DNA from: Chionis minor
Taxonomy: Eukaryota; Chordata; Aves; Charadriiformes; Chionididae
Direction of reading: 5' to 3'
DNA: 64,000 bases
Assembly: GCA_013398295.1 (NCBI GenBank)
Contig: VZSF01000859.1
Span: forward strand, 22,796 to 86,795
The translations under genes and the position numbers were made by a program. Below the pieces are notes generated by a model. The model saw nothing but the letters and a program-made list of their open reading frames with translations, searched no databases and had not been told where the DNA came from. Positions 40,236 through 52,700 of this stretch are shown in pieces. Positions within the stretch are counted from its first letter, which is position 1; the number at the start of each line of letters is the position of its first letter.

Positions 40236-40371
40236 TTTTGATGGGGGGGGGGGGAAGATAATCAGTGAAGGCAGATACTTTTCAAAACTAAATTGTTTTG
40301 AAAAAGCTGCTTTGAAAATTTTCGCAAAAATCACTGAAGACTAGATTTTTCTTCCCCCCCCCCCATCAAAA
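40236..40371. repeat. nested inverted repeat, MITE-like
   Basis: The outer arms are TTTTGAT + 12 G + AAG (40236-40257) and their complement CTT + 11 C + ATCAAAA (40351-40371). Within them, CAGTGA (40263-40268) pairs with TCACTG (40331-40336), and a perfect hairpin TTTTCAAAAC/GTTTTGAAAA with a six-base loop lies at 40279-40304. The whole 136-bp unit could fold as one interrupted hairpin. Size and layout suit a miniature inverted-repeat element or an aborted palindrome, but no target duplication is clear and I do not recognise the family. Confidence 0.55.
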
Positions 40372-40429
40372 TGTATTAGGGGATACTTTCAAGCAGCATT
40401 GCTGGATATGTGGATTGTTTACTTTCCGA

Positions 40430-41200
40430 GGACTTGCACGTGCACGGTGTGACAACATTCTCAAAAACCTACTAAAGTATGGAAGCCCTGTCCAGGAGGC
40501 AAGAGACCTGGCTAATGCCTTGCTGAGCTTTCCCTGGGAGGCGATGGACCTGGCTGCCCTCAGGTTGCACCCCTTCAGGCGCTGAAATAGAGCCATTAGT
40601 GGGTGGAGAAACCACCTGGGGAGGCCTCGGCTGCAAGAATGGCTGGGCATCAACTTTTAAACAATGACTTCTCAACCGCGAGGGTCGAGGCACATCAGGA
40701 GAGAGCACTATTTAAGAAGGGAAAGGTGGGGAGCGATGAGCTGGATAAGCTTGGGGTATGGTGGAGACGGTGCCTGGCAAGTGCTTCAGGGCTTCCTCCC
40801 GGGAAGGTGGCCGATCATGGCCGCCCCTGCCAACGGCTGGAGAAAGCCCTTGCTGTAGCCATGGGGCCAGCCAAAGCCAGGCCCTTTTGGGAAGTTGAAA
40901 CTTGCCATGGGTAGCACAGACCCCACTTCTGAGTGTTCAGGTGTCTCCAGGTGTTGGGTCCCCCAAGGGCACCGGCAGGCTGGCACCGCCATTCCGCCTC
41001 GGCTCCCCAGACCCGGGAGTGCCATTTTGTCCCAGCAGGACCCACAGATCTGTCCCGGGGTCCACTAAGGTGGTGGTGGTGGTGGTGGTGGTGGGGTGTG
41101 TCCGTGCCCTGCTCTCCTCGTGGTTTCAGCTCAACACCGGGGTGCCCGCGACAGCAAAAAAGGCAGTAGGGTGGTTTTTAAGAAAAAAAGGCCAGCAAGG
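40430..41200 (+). other. unidentified GC-rich block with decayed open frames
   Basis: Base composition jumps well above the surrounding AT-rich DNA, with CpGs concentrated at 40670-41160. In the plus direction, short protein-like stretches can be read in shifting frames, for example YGSPVQEARDLANALL near 40478-40530 and QGFLPGRWPIMAAPANGWRK near 40788-40847, broken by stops and frameshifts. A (GGT)8 repeat lies at 41069-41092. The block ends in CCAGCAAG followed by GTAAGA (GT at 41200-41201), a good splice-donor match. I do not recognise the protein. It could be a decayed gene copy, an exon with a CpG-rich promoter, or part of an unfamiliar LTR element. Confidence 0.35.
41069..41092. repeat. 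(GGT)8 microsatellite
   Basis: Eight uninterrupted GGT triplets inside the GC-rich block, followed by a short G-run; the G-rich strand has potential to form a quadruplex. Confidence 0.92.
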
Positions 41201-41446
41201 TAAGACGTCTGTTATTCTTGAAATGGAAGCCGGTGTTTTATCCATGGGGATTCACCAGTTTTGATTAAAATTAAAGCACTGACAGTGGCGGAAGAGAGAG
41301 CCTCTGTTGTCCCACACAAAACAAAAGGTGAACAGGGAAACTGCAATAATTAATACAGTTGTACATGTTCTTGAAGTCCACGGTCTTGGTACTTTATCAC
41401 TGTCTTTAACTCGATTCATTCATTTTTTTCCCCTGTTAATTTTTAG

Positions 41447-41510
41447 GACCAGCTATGCTGCCAATTCAACAAAACGAGAAAAGCAAAATCTTCGGGCAGA
41501 TTACATTCAA
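41447..41510 (+). CDS. candidate 64-bp internal exon, gene unidentified
   Basis: A long pyrimidine tract ending TTTTTAG (AG at 41445-41446) precedes the segment, and CAA|GTAAGTG follows it (GT at 41511), close to the vertebrate splice consensus at both ends. The 64 bp are open in all three forward frames, so the coding frame is ambiguous; one option reads TSYAANSTKREKQNLR, another PAMLPIQQNEKSKIFG. The length is not a multiple of three, so it would change phase between neighbours. The GC-rich block with a donor at 41200 lies 246 bp upstream and might supply the previous exon. A weaker acceptor lies downstream at about 45111. I cannot assign a gene; it may be an alternative or non-coding exon. 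Confidence 0.4.
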
Positions 41511-44500
41511 GTAAGTGTTTTATTTAATTGCTGCACTTGATTTTAGGGCCAAGGCCTAAAATACAGAATTGGTGTACTTTGTACTAGAAATACTAGATAT
41601 GGTATCAATTTTTATGACAAAAAGCCGTTTTAGCTGACATTAACAGCACCTCACAGCTCTGAAAAAGCATACCACTTAAGCATGTTTTGCCCGTGTCATT
41701 GAAGGATTTTGGTGTACACAGGCAAAATATTAAAAAACCTCCAAAAGATGGATATAAAAGGACTTATTTTTCAGTGTTGTCAGTCAAATTTGTCTTTCCT
41801 GTATAATGATAGTAGCTGTACCTTACCCCCATGATATATTTCTTTGAGAATACAAGCAGTGGCTTGGAGCCAGTAGAATAGAAAATCAGTCTGTCTAAAA
41901 CTAAACTTAAAATATTTTTCTATTCTGCTATCAGCAGCAATAACAATTGCTCAGTACTGCTCAATAATATGTTGACTTTTGGCATAAATACATTTAGAAA
42001 AACTAGTTGCACATCCGAGTGCTGCAAAGACAAAAAAAAGAGAAGGTTTAGTTTGTTTTCACTTCTGGCAAAACTTGGAAATGAAAGGATTATTTAACCA
42101 CTATCACTGTCACCAGTAGAATACAGTTTATCAGATTGTTCTCTTGGGTAAAGTATGATAAAGGTTATCCTCTAAATAGAATATTTTAATGTGGGTTTAA
42201 AATGTCCTTCAGGTATATAGTCATAACTAAAATCTAGGGTTTATAGATTTTCTTTGAAAGGTTGCAAAACACTCACCATTACTGATATTAATAGCTTTTG
42301 AAACATTCCAGGTGTGGTCTGTTCTATGTGAGAGATTTTAAATGTGGGGATAGTATTGCAGCAAGCATGAGCTTTCATAATATATTTCATGGGGGGGGTG
42401 GAGAGGGAGCGGAAGAGGTTGAAACCACAAAATCTATGTAAAAGGAAAAACTTTGAGGGGATTTTAGAGCATCAGATTATTTTGCTGAGAGTTCTTTTCA
42501 GATAGCTGTGTTTTTTATTTGCATTCTTTTTTTTGTACTATACTATAAAGCCAGACATCACATTTTATGTAATAGATAACGAATGCTTAGTTATTAGTGT
42601 CCCAATGCTATTAAATTTGAAAGTTTTACCATGTTAAATGTCATATTTAATTTTCATATGTTTTGTCCCTCTCACATCCACCACTTTTTTTGTTATAACA
42701 TGAAGGTGTTTAAAAGGCTGCAATTGTTATTGCATGCATACATATACTGTATGTATGGAAAAACAAATGTTTATTTTGGAATAGTTCTTTGGAAGGGCTC
42801 TCTTGCTCTGATTTATAAAAAAATGACACCGATAACGAGATACACAAATTCCCAGTTCTTTACTCCAGATTAGTTATCTCTGCTTTCAAATGGATTCTTA
42901 AAAAGAGTAAAATAGTCTCCAATACTCAGTCTTCAATCATAGTTCTTTTTGAACCACAGTTATCCCTGAATAAGTCAGTTTGTAGACAAGGTGTTAGACT
43001 GAGATCTCAGGAAAACATTTTTTTCTGCTAGGGAATGTTGCAGTAGAAATAATGTTAAAAACAGAGATCTAATAAAATCAAATCAGACAAATAAAGGAGA
43101 GATCAGTGGTGGAGAGATTAGTGGTGTTTAAAGAAACGTGTTAAGTGTATCTAATTATCTTGGAAAGAGCCTTGTTATTGAAGCAGTGCAAGAGGGCAAA
43201 CTGTTGGCTTTGAATGTCAGTGTGTAAGAAGAATTGCTGCAAATTGAAGCAGACACAGCTGCTGTTAATGCCTGAATGTATTTGGTGAAACAGATTTTCC
43301 TTTTTTAAAAAAAAAAAAAAAAAGGTGTACTTTCTGAATAGAGCATGAAAATGGCACAGAGGAGGGAAAAAATAATCTTCACTTGATACTGAGGTTTGAA
43401 TAGTTTCAAAGTTGAGTTCTTTGTTTTTTCATGTATGGAGTATTGTACCCCAGCCTTGCCATATACCACCACTGAAATGTGGTCATTGTAAAATCTGCAT
43501 GATTAAGTGTATAATAATCAACCAAAAAAAAATCAGTCTTGTATTTCTATTCATTACTGCTTTATTGTTTATTTCCATGGGACTAAACCAGGTAGACTGT
43601 ATTTTTATATAGTACATACTATATATATTATATATAAAAGAATAAGGTCTTTACCATTGAGATACAGCAATCTCTGTAAAAATTACATATATAAATAAAT
43701 ATCTATCTCACCTGCTACTGGAATTCCAGTTACTCTTCTGACACTCCTGTCTCTTAAAAATATCTGTCACTCTTTTGGAATAAAGCATAATTGCTTTTAG
43801 CAATCTTGCTTTTATCTGTCAGGATTAAGAGGTGCAAGAGGCAAATAGCTGCATATTAATGCCTTTGTGTATAAGACATTTGGATACTCTTGCTTTACCA
43901 TGGCAACATATTGCCATTGAACAGTATTATTGGCTGCTGTCAGTAAGTCATATTCATAAATTACCAAGGCTAGCGATACTTCTGACTGCTCTTGTAATGT
44001 GGAGGGTTGAAGGGAACTGGAAGCAAATGACAACAGTGATGTCAGGCAACACTGATGAAGTATGGAGCAAGTTTAGTTTGAAGCTACTGGCATAGCCTTG
44101 GTTTGTGAGGATATTTTTGAGCATCATCCATTTGTCCCTTTAGGTTAGTGGCATAAGGAACACCGTTACAGAGCGAGGATAACTGTAGCTAAAAAGACCA
44201 CTGTAATCTCTATTGCTAATATAAGAAATAAGGAGATTATTGGGCCTGTTATCTTGCAGCTATCACAAAGATGCAGACGTTCCTCTTCTCGACTTCGTAA
44301 AGTTTCTGTCTGGGTCTGAGACTTACCACTGAAATCTGTGTGTTTTAATTATGTGAAATGAGAAATCATCCAGCAGCTCCTCCCAACCGGAGATCCACAA
44401 TTATGTTGGGAATTCTCTCTTAGACCTCAGAGTAAGCTTTGAATCTGTACAAGAAAAAACAGGATGGGCGACATGTATTGAGCTTTGGTCTTTGCAGTGA

Positions 44501-47500
44501 ATATTTTACACAGATGGATTTGAAATGAGTTGATTTTTTGCAATATGTTAAGCACAAAGGAGAAATCAAAGAACATTTATTAGGACATTGTCCAGAATGC
44601 CCACATCTGTCCACTTCTTGCTGGACTTCTAAATTCATATTTAGGCACTGAGATCTAAATGACCTAATTTTTAGAAGTACTGAACAACCCCAGGCACCAC
44701 AGAATTGATGGTTTGCAAAGAAGAAAGGGATTAGAAGCATACATTTGGATCCCAGTCCTTGCAAAGCAAAGACTGTATGTACACCCTTGCGATTCCACAG
44801 AACTAATGCTCTGGCAATTGTACAGACTTTTGGAAGAATCTTGTAATTTATTAATCCTTGATATGAGTTTTAAATCCTAAATAAAAATATTGGCTCACTG
44901 GGAATACCGATGTACGAGATTACGCATATTCTCTGTATTTCGTGTTCCCCAAAGGACTTCACCAACAAATGAACAACATTAAGATCGCCAGTGTTAAGTC
45001 CTTGCATTTATTGATCTTCAGTAAGTCTACTTTCTTCATTAGAATTTGAATCTAGTAAATATTTCTTTTATTTTTCTTTATTTCTTTTCTTTCTTTCATT
45101 TTTTATTTCAGATAAACTTTTAGAGAAGCAAGTAAAGCTTATGCATAATTTGTTTCCAAGTGAGGTGTTTTGTTTTCTTATTATACCACATCTCTCCCCC
45201 TATATTTCAATTTACTAAAAAAAAAAGACTAAATTATGAAGCTTAGGTTTAGGGTTTGACCAACATTTCAATAAATATTAGTATGGTTGGTTATTTAGAT
45301 AGATAATACTTTGTTGACTTCAATTACCATATTTTATTTAGTATGTATCCTTGCCTTTTCAAAATTTGCAACTAAAATCATCCACATTGAGAGAGACTGA
45401 TGTTCTTTTCCTTAGCAAGTAAGGAAATGTGAGGCTAAAACAACATAAATGGCATATGAAAAATATTTTCAAATGGGGTTTTATAGCATCTCAATTCATT
45501 GTGCTACAATTTTTTTTTAACAGTTGTCTTTATGAAATCTCTAACTAGGCAAGTTATTTGTAGAAATTTGAGACAATGTTTATTGCTGGGTAACATAAAC
45601 ATAAAATACATGATTTTTTTAAAATGTGTGAGCTAAAATTCCTAAGCCTAGGTTTCTAAGTTTTAAGGGGGAGAATTTTAAAAATGTGGAGTTGTGTGAA
45701 GATCTAGACAGGTGCCTGTTAGGATTGCTAAGACTCTTTCAATTCTGTGTCAGCTAGAGCTATGAAATAGAAAACAAATTAGGGGTAATTAGTGTTGGTG
45801 TCTTAGGCTGCTGAAGTGGCTATTCTGCTTTTGTGTCCAGAGCAAGACTTCACTGCTGTAAGCTTGTTTGGGTGTATAGCATATTGCACATGCAGGCATG
45901 TCCTAAACCCAGGTAAATTATGTAACTTGTCGGCCTTAAATGCTGTTGAAAAACTCTTGCATAATTTTTTTTTTTATTCTTGGTTGTCTAGATGTCCTCA
46001 AAACCCTTTTTCTGCATTGGAGTTTTGACAGTCACCAAGTGACACTATGGATTAAACTGCTAAGGGATTAAAAGGTGGCTCTATTTACAAAAGGTGGGAA
46101 AACTAAACTGGCAAATTCTGTTCAGCCTTGGCAGTACACAGGAGTGAACTGACATGATGAATGTAAACAAACAAAAAACATGTTTTATGTTTTTTTTACC
46201 ACTGGTTACTCTTGTTTTAACAATGGACAGTTGATAAATGTCTTCAGTAGTTAATTGCAGTCTCTCTTCCGGTGTGCTTTCACTAGATTTGCTAACTGGG
46301 TTTGTGCAGGTACGTTAAACCAGGATACACTAAGGTTTGTAAGATGGGATGCATCTGAACTTCTGTGACATGCTTTTTACCCATCATCTAGCCTTTATTC
46401 AGGTTCCTTTAAGTGTTAGGGGATGAAGTATTTACCCTTGTTCACTAATGTAGCTAGAAGTCTGCGTTTGTTGCAGTTGTTATTCCAAGAAGTCTTTTCT
46501 TAGACTCTCTGCAGATGTCATTTTAATACTTGCCCATGGCTTAACTCTGAGCTATTTTGTGATTTAGAAAACTCAACAGCCTTAATCTTCTGACCCAGAC
46601 AGCTCTGTAAGACATTCTAGAGCTGTATTTTGAAGTGAAAAGTAGCATTAGGCCCAAAAAAAGATGAGATTCTGCTTTTGATGAACTTGCTAGGGTTTTT
46701 TTGTTGGCTTCAGGCCAGGACCTCACTGATCTGAACACTTAAGAGCCAGTTTGAATATCGACATGTACATATGCTGTGAAATTTGGTTACTCCCTCTTAT
46801 CCACAGAATGTATCTCCCGCATATGTGTACTTGTATCAAGGGAATGCCTTTTTTGTTTTATTTACGTAGTCCCTAACAAAGTGTGGTATGATACTCGACT
46901 GGGGCTTTTTGAATGGTATCATAATTCAAAAAAATGAGTGAGTATCACATTTGGTTTAACAGTTCTAGCGTTTGCTCATGAAACGTTTGCAGTACACTTC
47001 TGTTTGGATTAAAAAAAAAAAGCCCCAGTAACTGCATGAATTATTAAAGACTTTCAAAACTCAAAGCTTCCAGATCTTGAAGCACAGTACTACGCTATGT
47101 GCAATGTGTTATTAGAAACTTCTTTTATTCCACAGAATCTATCCTGCACTCCATTATTAACTGATATGACAAACTGAAATGACTAATGTTACTTGATTGA
47201 CTGAGTTTACTTCATTGATGTGTCATGAGAAAATGTAACTTTCTGTGGGTAGACATATTGGCTTTGTCAGTGCTTTGTCACATTGGTAAACTATTAATAC
47301 ATAGATATTAGTACTGGTGACGAAAACATACAGGATATGTATCAGCTAATTAATGTTGGGATTATTCTCGCATTTTCTGATTTCTAGGCTTCATATGGTT
47401 TAGACCAGGAAAGCTGTTGCAAATAGTTCTAGCTCAGATAATTAAAGAGAGCATAGAAATCCCTCAGAATCTATGCCTTAACCTATGGGTCCTGCTGTGC

Positions 47501-49377
47501 TCCTGAATGCCCTTTCCAAAATCAATTGCAATTCATCCATGGTGTGACAAATTCCTTTTATCTTTCTGCAAGGAAAATTGGATACAAGGAGATACATCTG
47601 TGATCTGGATTACAAAGGGGGAAGGGGGAGACAGGAGGGGAGAAGCCCAGAATAGAGAAGAATATGTGTGACTGTAAGGAGATGTACTGTACAGGCCAGT
47701 AACACCGTGTGTGTTAAGCAAATTACAGGCAAAAGCTATGACAAGGTTTGCTTTACCACTGTTAAGATCCACGTTTTTAGTGTTTGCAGTGAGACACTCC
47801 GACATGTCTGGGTAGGCTCCTGAGCATTAGTGTGTCTTGCGGTGAGGTCCAAGCGGGACTGACCTTCAGAACAGCAACAGGAGCGCAGATACACAGTGAG
47901 TGAGAAATGATGTAGCTGGGAGGGCTGCAGGTAAAGCAGCATTTGAAAAGCTGCCTGCAGATACTGAAGGGCATGTCCACCCTGTAGCGCTGAGGTTTGA
48001 TTAAATCTCATGCATATGTAGCTGAGCTGTTTTTAAACTGGGTCAGGACAACAGCCAAGCTGCAGCGGGTGTGGGCTTTAACCACCAGATTCTATCCCAC
48101 GGTGAGGCCACCTATGCTGCACGCTAACACCTTAGCTCGCTTAAATAAGGTCTGGCTAAACAGAGTGGTGAGAGCCCTTAGACACCATGCCAGCATCTGT
48201 TTTGTTGGTGTTAGTTTCACTGGTGTCTCCCCTGGCATTCACAGGAGCCAAACACCCTGTGAACGATTCACCTCCCAGAGCGTCAAACGCCCATACTGGC
48301 CCTTTCATACACACTGGCTGCAGATCAGCTGGTCCTTACCGGGACTTCTGCCTTTCCATGTTGACCATTGGCTTCAGGCTCATGCCAGCATCTGTGTAAC
48401 AGCTCTTGGAAATGGTGCTGTGGATTCCTTGTCTTGAGCAGCACAGCCAAATCGCATGCTGGAGAATGGCTGGAATGGGATGCCTGTAGCATGCCATCGG
48501 AAAGGCATAATGCCATGTTGTTATCCCTGCAAAGCACTCGGGCAGCCTTCAGCAGTATGTGCACTAAACTGGGAGTTATTGAAGCATGAGCCTGACGCTG
48601 GTGTTGCACTTGGTCTGTGAGGAATCCCTGCAATCCAGGACATGCCCCTCTGGAGAATTAGCCTTATTTGATTTGTCTGTAGCTACTACATTAGTAAAGA
48701 TGACCAATTTCCTCCCTTGGAAAAATCCAGGAGGGCTTGTCTCTTCACTTTTATGCCTTACATCTTACATCTCTTCAGGAATTTTTCAAACAGTCTTTCA
48801 GTTGCCACTTTCAGTGTTCTCATGCAATACGGAGTTTATTTGGCATGTAATTGGAAATGAAGGATGAGAATGTAAAAGAAAGGTTAGGCCAAATATAAAT
48901 GTAGTGTGTCCAGATGTAACAGCAGGCGTATTGTAAGCTGGTAAATAAAACATAAAGGTGGGTCAAGTTCAAAATGAAAAATCGTGCATCACAGACTTCT
49001 TTTTGTGGCTTGGTTCCTGGGCTGTCAGTTTTCTTTAAGCCCCGGTTTAACACAGGAGGTTGGTTTGGTGTAAGAGCATTTGAGCCTGACAGTGGTGGTA
49101 TCCCTGAGCTCCTGTGTCACTTCCCTCTGGTTATTGCACTGTTCTTTTTGCCCTCTCATGTCTTTATACTCAGGTATGAAGTCTCTTGCAGACCACTGTA
49201 GACTTCTACTAATGCTTCTAGTAGTCAGACATGAGTACCTCAAAAAGCAGTTTTGGGAGGATGCCTTGGGACCATTAAGCAAGGTTTATATGAGTGATTA
49301 CAGGGTGCTCTGTGTTTCAAACACTGAACAGAGACACCTACAAGGAGCCTGATAGTATTAAGAAATTACTCAGTACT
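41511..49377. other. gene-free sequence
   Basis: No supported gene. A pyrimidine-rich tract at 45062-45111 ends in TTTATTTCAG, an acceptor-like site without a clear exon after it. Long A-runs lie near 43304-43323, and an alternating TA stretch at 43618-43640. A GC-richer patch at about 47990-48450 holds a 146-codon open frame (47997-48437) with no recognisable domain and two copies of CATGCCAGCATCTGT (48187 and 48381). Confidence 0.5.
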
Positions 49378-49746
49378 GAATCAGGAGAAAAGGAGGCTGA
49401 GGGCAGACCTTATCGTTCTCTCCAGCTACCTGAAAGGAGGCTGTAATGAGGTGGGGGTTGGTCTCTTCTCCTGAGTTACAAGCGGTAGAACAAGAGGAAA
49501 TGGCCTCAAGTTGCACCAGGGGAGGTTTAGATTGGATATTAGGAGAAATTTCTTCACAGAAAGGGTTATCAAGCATTGGAACAGGCTGCCCAGGGAAGTG
49601 GTTGAATTGCCATCCCTGGAGGTATTTAAAAGGCGGGTAGATGTGGTGCCTTAGGGACATGGTTTAGTGGTGGTTTTGGAGTGTTAGGTTCATGGCTGGA
49701 CTCGATGATCTTAGAGGTCCCTTCCAACCTAGAAGTTTCTATGATT
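49378..49746 (+). mobile_element. CR1 LINE 3' end, plus strand
   Basis: About 370 bp of CR1 in sense orientation: the last part of ORF2 (matching the [21 protein letters not shown] region in reading order) and the 3' UTR, ending with CAACCTAGAAGTTTCTATGATTC. Sequence blocks such as AGGAAATGGCCTCAAGTTGC, GTTTAGATTGGATATTAGG and ACAGGCTGCCCAGGGAAGTG are shared, in reverse complement, with the copy at 62882-63232, so both come from the same CR1 subfamily group. The 5' end is truncated; a few substitutions and a stop make it inert. Confidence 0.95.
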
Positions 49747-52700
49747 CAAGTCACGGCTGAGCATCCTCGGCTAGACATTGCATGTCGTTAGTCACCTGTA
49801 AAAGTTGTCCCAGCTCCCAACCATATGTCCAAACACAGGTGTTAATGTGCTCTGTTTCATCTTTATCCCAAGTTTCTTCAAGCAGGCTTCTTTGAATGTA
49901 CAGAATGTCTTGTGAATATAAAGAAGATTTGAGCATGCTTTCTCTGTTATCCTGTAGTGAAAGTCTGAAGAGGTTTTGTGAGTATTCGCAGATAGCTGGC
50001 AACGTCAAAATTCGCCCCCGAGTTTTGTGTGCTCTTTAGGTGGCACAAATACTTTGCTTTTCAGGTGGAGGATTTTTACAGTGGAGATTGCAATTAGATC
50101 TTTCATTTCAGTGAGCTTTAAAAAATAATTTGTGGGAAAACTGAAACAAAATACTGTATTCTGATTCATTTAATCTAAATAGAAGTTGTTTCATTCTTTT
50201 AACAAAAAAACAAAAGTAATTTTCCTAGTTGGACATTCCACCACCTGGAAGTAGTGGTTGTGGTCCTCATTCTCTCTCACAGACAAGGAGTAGAAAGGAG
50301 TATATGCCTCCTTCCTCTGCTTCCTCCCCAGGCAGTGCCGCTTGCTTGCGCGTGTTTCAGGACATGTGGAGTGGCCCAAGGATTATGCCCCCACAGAAGA
50401 AGCATAAGGGCATCAGGTTCTTATCCCCATACAGAAAACTCGGTTTGTTTCAACTTGGTTTTCAGACTCATTGATTTGTGGAAGCAAACTTTTCTTCTCT
50501 CCTTTTTTTCCCCTCCATTTTGTGACAAAATCAGGGGTTGAAATTTTGGGATCTTCTGTTGCATAGAGACTCTAAATCACTTGTATTTGTACTGCGTGCT
50601 AATAAATGCTGAAATGGTTTGCAGACAAAATGGAGAAAAGCTATGAAGATCATACAAACAAACAACTGACATGATTAATTGGCTATTGTCTGTAACAGAA
50701 TGGAGGGGACAAAACCATAAACCAACAATGATTTTAGAAGTTCTGTGTATTGTATCAGATACCTTAAAAGTATTGCAAGCCAGAATTAAGATCAGAAGTG
50801 TCATGGCAAAAGTGTTAAAGTGAATCTGATGGGTTGATTAATGCATTTGAAGTGTTTGAAGAAAAGCAGAATGCTGGAATAGCTATTTTGAGAAAATATA
50901 GAAGGGGTTGGGTACACTAGGACAGGCTGTATTCCAGCACTAAATGGGGTGTACTAACTCCTATACATTTTGTATAGACTTGTATAGAAAAAAAGCAGGT
51001 ATTGTTCAATGCAGAGAACATCTTCGGATGTTGGATAGTGTTTCACAGAAACCCTAATTCTGTAAAGGATTTTAAACATGTACTTAACTTTTAGACACAT
51101 GTTTAAGTCTTTCTGAGATTGATGGAGCTTCATAATGTGTCTAGATTGAACTAAACATTTAACTATTTTCCAGGAGGGAGGGAAACTTTAAAAAACTTAC
51201 TTTTGAGAACATATGTTATGAAACAATATTTTAAAGATTACCACATAAGGATATGTGACAAAAACATATTGGCTATATAGAACCTTGAGTGGGGAGAGCA
51301 TGTCAGTTCTGCTGTGTTTTGATAATAACATTGTGCGTTGCTTTATGGACAAAGAAACAGAAATAATTTCCTAAATATAACAGGAAATATTTTGTACTTT
51401 TTCACATTTTGCTTTGAGTTTGCTTATATCTCAGAAACTTTTATGGCTTCCAGGACCCCAGGCCAGTGAAATACAGGTATAAGTAGGAAACTACCGCATT
51501 TACCAATGTTCTTTCTGAATTATTTGACATTTTATGCAGAATGCAGTTAGATATATAATGCTAGAAAACCAATTCCTTGCTTGTTTGTTTACATGTGCTG
51601 TTAAGATTACTTGGATGTGGACAGTTTACTTGGCTCCATAAAGTGTAGATCTACGTGCTTTTAAGTTTGAACCTGAGCTCCTATATAAGAGAACATATAA
51701 GGAATACGTGTGTATTCTTATATTATGACTGAGCTTCTGGAGTGTATTGATCTACACTGGATCCTGTAATCAGAACTGGATATGCTAATCAAGTTGTAAT
51801 TTTTTTAAAGTCCTATAAGCAAAGGCAACGTTGCCTTTCAGCTTCACACATATCTTAAGAATGCATTCATCTACTTAACCTTGTGAAAGATTAGAAATGG
51901 GACTGGATCCGAAGGCTGTTTTTTTTTAAGACCTCCCCCAAAATTTACTCAAAGTGCATGATTTATTTGAATGGTTTTGCTCAACACAGTTGTGGGTTGT
52001 GTTTGTGGTGGGTTTTGTTTTTTTTTTTTTCTGGAGAGGAGAGAAAATGACCCTACAGTGCTACAAAATATGTATTGTAAAGAAAATAAACTATTTCTGT
52101 GTGTTCTGCTTAGAATTAAATTGAAAGCTATCCCTCCCCAAAAAAAAACCTGTGCACAAGGGGATGTGCCATGGAACTGTAAGGCTCAGCATTTTAAAAT
52201 TAAAAAAAACCCCACAACAACAAACAAACCAACAAACAAATATTATTTTACCTAGCTGGTCTCTGGAACTTACTGATATACTATTTAGCTGGGGAGGAGG
52301 AAGGACAGATTTTCGAAAATGAAAAAAGAAACACAAGAAACACAGAAATGGTGTGTGGATCACTTATGTAAGACATCAGGAATATACATTACTGTAATGG
52401 GAGTTTAGATGGGAGTTTAGAAAAAAATCCTACAAACTTGGGTTAGGCATAAACTCTCATGCTTAAAAAAAAAAAAATCCCTCTTTCCCCCGCCCCCTTC
52501 CCCAACAACAACAACAAAAAATCCAAGCCAGCTCAGCCTTATTCTGGGGGACAGGAACAGTTCTCCTGTCCAGAGAGAGCAAATGTCTTCCTTGCTGTAC
52601 TGTGTTACTTGCAGAACTTTTAATGATACCTAGCAAGAGAAGAGAGGCTGAATAAAGTTTAGTTTTCTGCAAATAACAAGCTTCAAGTAAGGTTTGACTT

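Noticed and set aside
45062..45160. long pyrimidine tract with acceptor followed by a short open stretch
   Set aside because: The following donor options (45132 or 45160) are weak, and the phase fits only one of three possible frames of the 41447 exon, so an exon cannot be supported.
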